From contig NZ_CP159258.1 in assembly GCF_040438925.1 (NCBI RefSeq), forward strand, positions 4,720,501-4,784,500: 64,000 bases of DNA, written 5' to 3'. The notes under the pieces are model-generated. The model saw only the letters and a list, made by a program, of their open reading frames with translations. It ran no database searches and had not been told where the DNA came from. Positions 56,643 through 64,000 of this stretch are shown here, one piece after another. Position 1 is the stretch's first letter. Each line of letters starts with the position of its first letter. Origin of the DNA: Pseudomonas sp. MYb327 (GTDB taxonomy: Bacteria; Pseudomonadota; Gammaproteobacteria; Pseudomonadales; Pseudomonadaceae). The translations under genes were made by a program, and so were the position numbers.

Positions 56643-58124
56643 TTAGTCCTCCCTCGTCACGCGCAGTAATTCGTCGAGGCTGGTCAAACCGCCGATGACC
56701 CGCTGTCGGCCGTCCTGGAACAGGCTGCGTGAAGCCTTGCGCGCTTCGTCGGACAAGGCCTGCTCACTGGCGCATTGATGGATAAGCGTCGACACGGCAG
56801 GTGTCACGCTGATCAATTCGTAGATGCCGATGCGCCCGCGATAACCTTGCTGACATTGATCACAGCCCACGGCTCTGAACAGCTGCAATGGCGTCTTCGC
56901 GTCCAGCCCCAAACGCTGGCAGGCCGACGCATCAGCGCTGTACGGAGCCTTGCAATGCGGGCACAACGTACGCAACAGGCGCTGGGCCAGAACACCCACC
57001 AGTGACGACGCCAGCAGGTAGGCATCGACGCCCATGTCCACCAGCCGCGTCACCGCGCCGACCGCGCTGTTGGTGTGCAACGTCGAGAGCACCAGATGCC
57101 CGGTCAGCGAAGCCTGGACGGCGATTTCCGCCGTCTCGCGGTCACGGATTTCGCCGACCATCACCACGTCCGGGTCCTGGCGCAGAATCGCCCGCAAACC
57201 TCGGGCAAACGTCATGTCGACTTTCGGATTGACCGGCATCTGCCCGACACCCGGCAGGTGATATTCGATGGGGTCTTCGACCGTGAGAATGTTGCGGGTC
57301 TGGTCGTTCAGGCTGCTCAGCGCGGCGTACAGGCTGGTGGTTTTCCCGGATCCCGTCGGCCCGGTCACCAGCAGAATGCCGTGGGGTTTGCCTAGCAATT
57401 GGCGCAGGGCGGCGAGCGTGTCGTCCGGCATACCCAAGCGTTGCAACTCCAGGCGTCCGGCCTGTTTATCGAGCAGGCGCAATACCACCCGTTCGCCGTG
57501 GGCCGAGGGCAAGGTCGAGACCCTCACGTCAACTTCATGTCCGGCCAGCCGCAAGGCGATGCGGCCATCCTGCGGCACACGTTTTTCCGCGATGTCGAGT
57601 CGCGCCATGACCTTGATTCGCGACACCAGCAGCGTCGCCAGTTCACGCTTGGGCCGGAGCATTTCGCGCAGCTGCCCATCGACGCGCATGCGCACCGACA
57701 GGTAGTGCTCGAAGGTTTCCAGATGCACGTCCGACGCCTGTTCGCGCACCGCTTCACTGAGCAGCGCGTTGATCAATCGGATGATCGGCGCGTCGCCCTG
57801 CTGCTCCAGCAGATCGGCGGTTTGCGGCACCTGGTCCACCAAGCTGAGTAGGTCCAGCTCTTCGTCCAGACCCTGGGCGACTTGTTCCGCGGCGCTCTGC
57901 CCTTCGCGGTACGCTGCCGCCAATCGTGTTGCGAAGACTTCCGGTGGCAGCAATTGCAACGGCAGTTCGTGGCCACAGACACGGCGCGCTTCCGCCAAAG
58001 CGGTAAGCGGCGTATCGGCACGTATCGCCAGGCGCCATTCAGCGCCATCGTGTTCCAGCAACACACCGAAACGCCGGGCGAATCCGAAGGGCAGTGCCTC
58101 GCAAAAACCGTTCTCGCGGATCAT
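56643..58124 (-). CDS. gspE: Type II secretion ATPase GspE
   Basis: A 493-aa hexameric traffic ATPase powering pseudopilus assembly. Walker A GPTGSGKTTS lies near residue 254, followed by the Asp box/Walker B (LRAILRQDPDVVMVGEIRD) and His box (HLVLSTLHTN). A tetracysteine zinc motif (CPHC...CDQC) near residues 390-415 is typical of GspE. Its start overlaps gspD (ATGA). Confidence 0.97.
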   Translation of the reverse strand: MIRENGFCEALPFGFARRFGVLLEHDGAEWRLAIRADTPLTALAEARRVCGHELPLQLLPPEVFATRLAAAYREGQSAAEQVAQGLDEELDLLSLVDQVPQTADLLEQQGDAPIIRLINALLSEAVREQASDVHLETFEHYLSVRMRVDGQLREMLRPKRELATLLVSRIKVMARLDIAEKRVPQDGRIALRLAGHEVDVRVSTLPSAHGERVVLRLLDKQAGRLELQRLGMPDDTLAALRQLLGKPHGILLVTGPTGSGKTTSLYAALSSLNDQTRNILTVEDPIEYHLPGVGQMPVNPKVDMTFARGLRAILRQDPDVVMVGEIRDRETAEIAVQASLTGHLVLSTLHTNSAVGAVTRLVDMGVDAYLLASSLVGVLAQRLLRTLCPHCKAPYSADASACQRLGLDAKTPLQLFRAVGCDQCQQGYRGRIGIYELISVTPAVSTLIHQCASEQALSDEARKASRSLFQDGRQRVIGGLTSLDELLRVTRED

Positions 58125-60052
58125 GGCGCTGGTTTGCGCAGGTCGAACACCGGCACCTCGGAAACCGGCTCGAACAATTGCCGCGCGTCCGCTGGCAGCA
58201 GCAACGAGTTGTTCTCCCCCGCGTCGCGCCGGCTCAAGTCGTGCAGCGCGTTGTAGCGCTTCTGGCTGACCTCGACCAGGTCTTCCTTGCTGCGCACGAT
58301 GGTGGGCCGCAGAAACACCATCAGATTGCTCTTGGTCTGGGTGTCTCGATTCCAGCGAAACAGTGCGCCGAGGTACGGAATGTCACGCAGCAGCGGCACA
58401 CCGCTTTTTTGCGTGCGCACGCTGTCGCGGATCAGCCCACCGATCACGATGATTTCGCCGTCGTCGGCCAGAATGGTGCTTTTGAGCGCGCGTTTATTGG
58501 TGATCAAATCCGAAGAATCAATGCCCGATACCGAGGGCGCGATGTCCGACACTTCCTGCGCGACTTCCAGGCGCAGCGTCGAGCCTTCGTTGATGTAGGG
58601 CTTGATCTTCAGGCTGATGCCGACGTCTTTGCGCTCGACCGTGGTAAACGGATTGTCCGCGCCGCTGCTATTAGTGGCGTAGGAGCCGGTTTTGAACGGC
58701 ACGTTTTGGCCGACGATGATTTCCGCTTCCTGATTGTCCAGCGTCAGCAGACTCGGCGTGGACAACAAGTTGCTGCGCGTATTGCTGGCCAGCGCCGAAA
58801 TCAATGCACCGAAGCGGTCACTGCCGAGGCGCAAAATCGCGCCTTCAGGCGCCGATTTTTTTTCGTCGAACGTCAGGCCACCGACAATCGGGATGTCGGT
58901 GCCGGGGAAGTTGATGAAGCCTTTCGCATCACCTGTGTTGATGCCCCACTGCACGCCTACTGCTTCGGCGATGTCCCCGGAAATCTCGACGATGGCAGCA
59001 TGGATCAGCACCTGCGCCCGCGGCTGGTCAAGCTGACGCACGATGCTTTCGATGGTCCTGACCTGCGCCGGTTCGGCGATCAGCACCAGCGCGTTCTGAC
59101 TTTCATCAGCCTTGATCATGAACGTTGCGCCAGATGCCGTTTCCTTACCGCCGCCCACGACCGGCGACGCTTTACGACCCTGACCCATGGTCTCCAGAAT
59201 CTCGGCCAGTTGCCTGGCATCGCTGTGTCGCAAGCGGATCACCCGGGCGTTGTCGGGAATTGCCGTGGCAGGGATGTCGAGACTGCGAGCCAGATCAGCC
59301 AAGCGCTGGCGAACGGCGGGGGGACCAATGAGAATCAGGCGATTGGTGCGTGCATCGGCCAGCACCTGGATCGAGGTATCGGCATTGCGCTTGCCCAGCG
59401 CGGCTTCCATCATCGGCGCCACGTCGCTGGCCTGGGCGTGGCGCAGCTGAACCACCGCGTGCAGAGTGCCCTGCCCCGAGTCGAGCTGCCCGACCACCTG
59501 GGCGATTCGCTGGGTATTGGCGGCCGTGTCGGTCACCACCAATGCATTGGCCGAAACCGATGGCCCGACATACCCATTGACCGACACCAGGGGCCGGACC
59601 AGACCGGCAATGTCGGCGGCGCTGCTGGTGTTCAGCTCAATGACCCGGGTGACAAATTGCGAGGCCGTGGCGTTTGTTGCGGCTCCGCTGCCGGCGCGGG
59701 TTTTGGCTTCGGTCACGGGGGTAATCAGAATCCGGTCGCCCTCGTCGATCACCGTGAAGTTGTGGGCGTCGAGTACCGAGTAAAACAACCGACGAACACC
59801 CTCGCGGTCAAGGGCCTGATGGGACATCACCGTAATGCGCCCGGAGACCCTGGGATCGAGCACCACGGTGGTCCCAAGAATGGATGAAATTTCTCCGACG
59901 ATGTCGCGCAGCTCGGCGTTATTCATCGCCAACTGCCATTTTTCTTCTGCGGCATGCAGCGCGTGCGGCAAGGTCGCCGTGGCCAAAGCGGCAAGAAAAA
60001 GCATGATGCGCAGGGCCTGCGCGCCGGTGAAACTGTTCATGGGTTTGTTCAC
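58121..60052 (-). CDS. gspD: Type II secretion secretin GspD
   Basis: A 643-aa outer-membrane secretin. A signal peptide ending LPHALHA precedes the N0 domain (WQLAMNNAELRDIVGEISS), three N1-N3 repeats, and the C-terminal secretin core with KDVGISLKIKPYINEGSTLRLEV-type and VPLLRDIPYLGALFR signatures. The start may be a GTG at 60052, which overlaps the gspC stop by 4 nt, or the ATG at 60040. No pilotin gene (gspS) was seen. Confidence 0.96.
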   Translation of the reverse strand: MNKPMNSFTGAQALRIMLFLAALATATLPHALHAAEEKWQLAMNNAELRDIVGEISSILGTTVVLDPRVSGRITVMSHQALDREGVRRLFYSVLDAHNFTVIDEGDRILITPVTEAKTRAGSGAATNATASQFVTRVIELNTSSAADIAGLVRPLVSVNGYVGPSVSANALVVTDTAANTQRIAQVVGQLDSGQGTLHAVVQLRHAQASDVAPMMEAALGKRNADTSIQVLADARTNRLILIGPPAVRQRLADLARSLDIPATAIPDNARVIRLRHSDARQLAEILETMGQGRKASPVVGGGKETASGATFMIKADESQNALVLIAEPAQVRTIESIVRQLDQPRAQVLIHAAIVEISGDIAEAVGVQWGINTGDAKGFINFPGTDIPIVGGLTFDEKKSAPEGAILRLGSDRFGALISALASNTRSNLLSTPSLLTLDNQEAEIIVGQNVPFKTGSYATNSSGADNPFTTVERKDVGISLKIKPYINEGSTLRLEVAQEVSDIAPSVSGIDSSDLITNKRALKSTILADDGEIIVIGGLIRDSVRTQKSGVPLLRDIPYLGALFRWNRDTQTKSNLMVFLRPTIVRSKEDLVEVSQKRYNALHDLSRRDAGENNSLLLPADARQLFEPVSEVPVFDLRKPAP

Positions 60053-60588
60053 TCTGACGGCCCGGAAAGCGGGCGTAGAAAACGCGCGGAAATAGCGGGG
60101 GTTTGTGTGTCGACTGCAGACTCAAGACGGCGCAGCAAACGCTCGGCAGACGGCTGCAGCGTTAATCGCTCTTCGCGACCCTTGTTCCACAGCACCACTT
60201 GATTGGCCTCGACGCGACGCAAAACACTGCCACCCGGCAAGCGCTCGCCAACCTGATACATGCGTGGACCTTGAGCATCGGCCAGCAGCGCTCTGGACAT
60301 GCCGTTGCTGACAACGAAGCTCGCCTGTAGCGTCATCGGTTCGGCACTGGCAAGCAGCGTAATTTGCGTGGTCAAGCCAAGCATCGTTGCCACCGCTGTG
60401 GCATCCAGCGGCACATGGGCAGGCGCCCGGGTTATCGTGGCTAGCGTCGGCGACGGGCGAGCCAGTTGCTCGCGAAACTGCCATTCCTGCCATACCAAAT
60501 AAACGGCGTAACCCGCTGGCAAGGCCAGCAGGAAGATAGCGCCCACACGCAAGCCGAAGCGGGTTAACACCCTCAGTGAAATTTCCAC
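60049..60588 (-). CDS. gspC: Type II secretion protein GspC (short form)
   Basis: A 179-aa bitopic protein linking the inner platform to the secretin. A TM at about residues 12-33 (FGLRVGAIFLLALPAGYAV) is followed by a homology region (VATMLGLT..., GERLPGGSVLRRVEANQVVLWNKGREERL). Many GspC proteins are about 270-300 aa with a C-terminal PDZ or coiled coil; none is present here. Translation appears to begin at a GTG. It is the first gene of the gsp operon, 75 bp behind the LPMO gene. Confidence 0.9.
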   Translation of the reverse strand: MEISLRVLTRFGLRVGAIFLLALPAGYAVYLVWQEWQFREQLARPSPTLATITRAPAHVPLDATAVATMLGLTTQITLLASAEPMTLQASFVVSNGMSRALLADAQGPRMYQVGERLPGGSVLRRVEANQVVLWNKGREERLTLQPSAERLLRRLESAVDTQTPAISARFLRPLSGPSE

Positions 60589-60620
60589 GATCGGCTCACT
60601 TGATGTTCATGAGGTGCTTG

Positions 60621-60651
60621 CTTCAGGCGACCCTTCACAGGTCGCCTGAAG
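60621..60651 (-). promoter_or_regulatory. 12-bp perfect hairpin between the LPMO gene and gspC
   Basis: CTTCAGGCGACC (60621-60632) pairs with GGTCGCCTGAAG (60640-60651) around a 7-nt loop. No T tract follows on the minus strand, so it may be a processing or partial-termination structure that reduces gsp expression relative to the highly expressed secreted enzyme. Confidence 0.6.
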
Positions 60652-60663
60652 TGCTACGAGGAC

Positions 60664-62130
60664 TTAGAGTTTGTTCCAGGCCATGTGCCAGTGCCCACCG
60701 ACGCCAGGCTCAAAGCCGTTGGCAGTCGGGCTGTATTGCTTGCAGTAGCCCGACTCGGGGAACGGCTTGCATTCAAAGACTTCATTGGTCTTAGGCTGCA
60801 GCACTTTGGTACCGGCCTTGTACTCGCTGATGCCTTCGGGGAACACGAAGTCATAGTCGGCACCGGCGCCTTCGCCGGTCACGTTGATCGATTGGGTGTC
60901 CTGTCGAGTGGTCCGGCCATCCAGAGTGGTGCCGACCAATGTCAGGGTGTGCGCACCAGGATTGCTGCGGATATCGATGGCCAGCCACGCGGAACCACTG
61001 TCCACCTGTGCCGAGGTAGAACCGACCGGCTTGTTGTTCTCATCGAACAATGTGGCTTCAACGTTCATCTTGCGATTGGAAATAGTGCTGAAATCGACCT
61101 TGGCCTGGCCCTTTTCCAACACGTATTGCTCTTGCTTCGCGGCGACCGACAGGCGAGCCGCCGCATCTTCCTGCATGTTCAGCTGCACTTCGTAACGGAC
61201 CACGCCGCTCTCTTTTTGCGCATACAGGCTGTTGCTGCCCTTGACCGGCTCAATCGCGCCGCTTTCATCTCGAAGGCCTGCACGGATTAGCGTGTGAGCC
61301 TTATTAATGGCTTCTGCGAGTTTGAACGACCAGTTCTGCGGCGAACCTTCCTCTGCAGTATCGATGGAGATTTCGACGCTGAAATTCGGGCTCTCGCCAT
61401 TGGCGGAAAATGCTCGAGCCTTGACCTTGTCGCCGATCAGCAACTGGGCCGAAGGGGCGATGCTGCCCACGGAGGTCCAACCGCCTGGCAACTCTGGCTC
61501 CGCAAGGATGTTTACGTCTGCCGCGTTGTAAAACGCCGCATCCGTATCACCTACCGTCCAGATGGCCAGGACCACGTGTTGACCGGTTTTGTCTGTCGGG
61601 ATGGTGCAGTTGTGTTTGTCGCTGTTGGACGGTCTCTGATTGCCGCCATCAACCGTGCAGAACGGCGTGCTTTCGAAGGTCGCGCGTTTGAGCGATTCGT
61701 TCGGGTTCCAGCCGTTACGAGTAATGAAATATTCATGCTTGGTGGCTGGATGCACAGCCGTGTAGGTCCATTGGAAATCAATGTTGCGATCCTTGATTTC
61801 CGTCAGGTGCCAACGGGTAGCCGACTGCGCGTCCATGGCGGAGAACAACGAGTGACCGCCACTCGCGATCTTGCCATCCACCGGGCCTTGCAACGGTGCA
61901 CCACCGACTCCGGCCGGAAAGCCTTTGAAGGTCTCACCGACACTTTGTGGTTCGTATTGCGCACCACCACAGTTGGTGTTCAGACCTTGCTTGCAAGCCA
62001 GTGCACGCGAAGGCGGCACTTCCAGGTAGCCGTGAGCGGAAGCGCTTTGTGATGCCAACATTGCCGATAACAGGATCATTGAGGAGGTGCAGGCTGCAAA
62101 CGCACTTCCTTTGTAAGAAGTATTTTTCAT
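60664..62130 (-). CDS. gbpA: GbpA-like chitin-binding lytic polysaccharide monooxygenase (AA10)
   Basis: A 488-aa secreted copper enzyme and GlcNAc-binding adhesin. The signal peptide is cleaved after SQSASA (residue 32), leaving His33 (HGYLEVPPSRA) as the N-terminal copper ligand, with His127 (YTAVHPATKHEYF) as the likely second. The AA10 domain (about 33-210) is followed by two GbpA-type modules (about 215-310 and 315-415) and a C-terminal CBM73/ChtBD-like module (KAGTKVLQPKTNEVFECKPFPESGYCKQY...GGHWHMAWNKL). Position directly before gspC makes it the probable T2SS substrate. Confidence 0.93.
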   Translation of the reverse strand: MKNTSYKGSAFAACTSSMILLSAMLASQSASAHGYLEVPPSRALACKQGLNTNCGGAQYEPQSVGETFKGFPAGVGGAPLQGPVDGKIASGGHSLFSAMDAQSATRWHLTEIKDRNIDFQWTYTAVHPATKHEYFITRNGWNPNESLKRATFESTPFCTVDGGNQRPSNSDKHNCTIPTDKTGQHVVLAIWTVGDTDAAFYNAADVNILAEPELPGGWTSVGSIAPSAQLLIGDKVKARAFSANGESPNFSVEISIDTAEEGSPQNWSFKLAEAINKAHTLIRAGLRDESGAIEPVKGSNSLYAQKESGVVRYEVQLNMQEDAAARLSVAAKQEQYVLEKGQAKVDFSTISNRKMNVEATLFDENNKPVGSTSAQVDSGSAWLAIDIRSNPGAHTLTLVGTTLDGRTTRQDTQSINVTGEGAGADYDFVFPEGISEYKAGTKVLQPKTNEVFECKPFPESGYCKQYSPTANGFEPGVGGHWHMAWNKL

Positions 62131-62370
62131 CTAATGAATTCCAGACAGCTTATCGAAGATTAAGGCGCGCAGGACGCGCACCGTTGTTTGCGATATTGCT
62201 CAGCGTTGGGCTGAGCAAGGGTCGGGAACCTTACTTGGACAAAACTGTTTTCTATGTAGGGAAAGTCTCTGATCAAAGCGGGATTAGTCTCTCTAATCAC
62301 TTTTCTGACAAAGAACGAAAAACTTCTTACAAGTAGTAACACCCCAACCAAACATGAAGTTTAAGGGCAC
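62131..62370 (-). promoter_or_regulatory. Leader/promoter region of the LPMO gene
   Basis: Non-coding and AT-rich. It holds TTGCTCAG (62196-62203)/CTGAGCAA (62211-62218), a perfect 8-bp hairpin about 65-90 nt before the gene, and GATTAG-TCTCT-CTAATC (62282-62298), an operator-like palindrome further upstream. No clear promoter consensus was singled out. Confidence 0.45.
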
Positions 62371-62408
62371 AAAAAAGCCTGTTCGGCACCAGGCCGGACA
62401 GGCTTTTT
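62371..62408 (-). terminator. Rho-independent terminator of hemE
   Basis: AAAAAGCCTGT and ACAGGCTTTTT form an 11-bp stem with an inner GCC/GGC-containing loop, 18 bp beyond the hemE stop; T-rich on both sides, so it may act bidirectionally. Confidence 0.9.
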
Positions 62409-62425
62409 AACAACTTACAAATCAG

Positions 62426-63493
62426 TTATTCGTGATACTGCGCCGACAACTCATGTACCGCGCGCAGGAAGGCGCCGGCGTGTTCCGGGTCGACTTCCGG
62501 CGTGATGCCGTGACCGAGGTTGAACACGTGACCACTGCCCTTGCCGTAGCTGGCCAGAATACAGCCGACTTCGGTGCGGATCGCTTCCGGTTTTGCATAC
62601 AGCACGGTCGGATCCATGTTGCCTTGCAGGGCGACTTTGCTGCCGACACGCTCACGGGCGTTGCCAATGTCGCAAGTCCAGTCCAGGCCCAACGCGTCGG
62701 CGCCAGCGTCGGCGATGCTTTCCAGCCACAGGCCGCCGTTCTTGGTGAACAGAATCACTGGTACCTTGCGCCCTTCGTGCTCGCGGATCAAACCGCTGAC
62801 GATTTTGCGCATGTAGGCCAGGGAGAACTCCTGATATGCCGCCGCCGACAAGTTGCCACCCCAGGTGTCGAAGATCTGCACCGCTTGCGCACCGGCCATG
62901 ATCTGGCCGTTGAGGTAGCTGGTGACTGACTGCGCGAGCTTGTCCAGCAGCAGGTGCATGGCTTGCGGGTTGTCGTAGAGCATGGCCTTGGTCTTGCGGA
63001 AGTCTTTCGACGAGCCGCCTTCAACCATGTAAGTGGCCAGCGTCCACGGGCTTCCGGAGAAACCGATCAGCGGCACGCGCCCGTTCAGTTCACGGCGAAT
63101 GGTGCTGACCGCGTCCATCACGTAGCCGAGGTCTTTCTGCGGATCCGGGATCGGCAGGGCTTCGATATCCGCCAGGGTGCTGACGACTTTCTTGAAGCGC
63201 GGACCTTCACCGGTTTCGAAGTACAGGCCTTGGCCCATGGCATCGGGGATGGTCAGGATGTCGGAGAAGAGGATCGCCGCGTCCAGTTGTGGATAGCGGT
63301 CAAGCGGTTGCATCGTGACTTCGCAAGCGAACGCCGGGTTCATGCACAAGCTCATGAAATCGCCAGCCTTGGCACGGCTGGCGCGGTATTCCGGCAGGTA
63401 GCGACCGGCCTGACGCATCATCCATACGGGCGTGACGTCTACGGGTTGCTTGAGCAGGGCGCGGAGGAAACGGTCGTTCTTCAGGGCAGTCAT
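62426..63493 (-). CDS. hemE: Uroporphyrinogen decarboxylase HemE
   Basis: Decarboxylates the four acetate side chains of uroporphyrinogen III to coproporphyrinogen III in heme synthesis. The 355-aa protein has the invariant [16 protein letters not shown] near residue 20, the substrate aspartate in [31 protein letters not shown], and the C-terminal FNLGHGI. It has normal length. It is preceded by a REP doublet and gltD on the same strand, as in other pseudomonads. Confidence 0.98.
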   Translation of the reverse strand: MTALKNDRFLRALLKQPVDVTPVWMMRQAGRYLPEYRASRAKAGDFMSLCMNPAFACEVTMQPLDRYPQLDAAILFSDILTIPDAMGQGLYFETGEGPRFKKVVSTLADIEALPIPDPQKDLGYVMDAVSTIRRELNGRVPLIGFSGSPWTLATYMVEGGSSKDFRKTKAMLYDNPQAMHLLLDKLAQSVTSYLNGQIMAGAQAVQIFDTWGGNLSAAAYQEFSLAYMRKIVSGLIREHEGRKVPVILFTKNGGLWLESIADAGADALGLDWTCDIGNARERVGSKVALQGNMDPTVLYAKPEAIRTEVGCILASYGKGSGHVFNLGHGITPEVDPEHAGAFLRAVHELSAQYHE

Positions 63494-63625
63494 GTCGGCA
63501 TCCGGAAAAAAAGTGCGGGCATTTTCTCAGAGCCGGGCGCAAAAGGCACGGCAAGCGCCGCACCTTTTGTCTATCGGGTCAATTTGTCGCGGTGGAATGC
63601 AGTGTTTGCAGCACCCGGAAACAAC

Positions 63626-63713
63626 TGTAGGAGCTGGCTTGCCAGCGATGCAGACACCTCGGTTTGTCAGGTAGACCGAGGTGATGCTATCGCCGGCAAG
63701 CCAGCTCCTACAG
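63626..63713. repeat. REP doublet (TGTAGGAGC family)
   Basis: CTGTAGGAGCTGGCTTGCCA and its inverse flank about 45 nt between gltD and hemE; several shorter palindromes (GGTTTGTCAGGTAGACC) lie in the spacer. Confidence 0.85.
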
Positions 63714-63743
63714 GTTTTGCATTTCAATCTGTTGGAACGGTGA

Positions 63744-64000
<257 letters not shown>

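Noticed and set aside
58094..59887. 597-codon open frame antisense to gspD
   Set aside because: Composition is arginine/histidine/glutamine-rich as expected for an antisense shadow, and the gspD protein is fully convincing.

Overview
The window looks like chromosomal DNA of a Pseudomonas of the fluorescens group. This rests on GC-rich coding with strong third-position bias, dispersed REP doublets of families typical of these species (TGTAGGAGC..., TGTGGCGAGGGAGC..., GATCGCAGCC...), and a core gene order (msrA, rlmJ, acyl-CoA dehydrogenase, K+/H+ antiporter, mscK, selO, ParA-like ATPase, hemE, gltD) that I recall from pseudomonad chromosomes. Several accessory blocks are set into this backbone. 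No rRNA, tRNA, CRISPR array or intact IS element was seen.

Layout: (1) 0-2.4 kb holds msrA, rlmJ and a DUF3077-type gene preceded by a striking nested inverted-repeat element. (2) 2.4-7.2 kb is an orphan type VI secretion island on the minus strand: a VgrG with a long C-terminal toxin-like extension, two tandem paralogous membrane proteins that look like immunity proteins, and a DUF4123 adaptor. The toxin tip and immunity genes are visibly AT-richer than their surroundings. (3) 7.4-13.3 kb is the divergent putP/putA pair, with GTTGCA PutA operator motifs between the genes. (4) 13.5-27.3 kb holds an acyl-CoA dehydrogenase, two chemoreceptors flanking a divergent zapA/ZapB-like pair, a CvrA antiporter, MscK, SelO, and a higA antitoxin whose higB toxin has lost its middle. 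(5) 27.6-28.9 kb holds trxC and an orphan ParA-like ATPase.

(6) 29.2-46.8 kb is a colinear cluster of 19 genes for an aryl polyene pigment: ketosynthases, chain-length factor, two ACPs, ketoreductase, dehydratases, an AMP-ligase fused to a hotdog dehydratase, acyl- and glycosyltransferases, a LolA-like carrier and an MMPL exporter. It also carries an ammonia-lyase and a halogenase-like flavoprotein. The ligase and lyase would provide and activate the aryl starter, the type II PKS would extend and reduce it, and the transferases and exporter would mount it in the outer membrane. (7) 46.9-48.6 kb is an HNH-DNase bacteriocin with its immunity gene. (8) 48.9-51.2 kb is a divergent LysR regulator / MFS transporter pair.

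(9) 51.2-62.1 kb is a complete type II secretion operon, gspC to gspM on the minus strand, directly behind a gene for a secreted GbpA-like chitin-binding lytic polysaccharide monooxygenase that is the obvious candidate substrate. (10) 62.4-64 kb holds hemE and the 3' end of gltD, cut by the window edge.

The most noteworthy items are the VgrG-toxin island with duplicated immunity genes, the nested inverted-repeat leader before the DUF3077 gene, the decayed higB beside an intact antitoxin and operator, the non-canonical lyase and halogenase-like enzyme in the pigment cluster, the REP sequence that became part of a LolA-like signal peptide, the second-looking ZapA/ZapB-like pair, and the LPMO-T2SS linkage.
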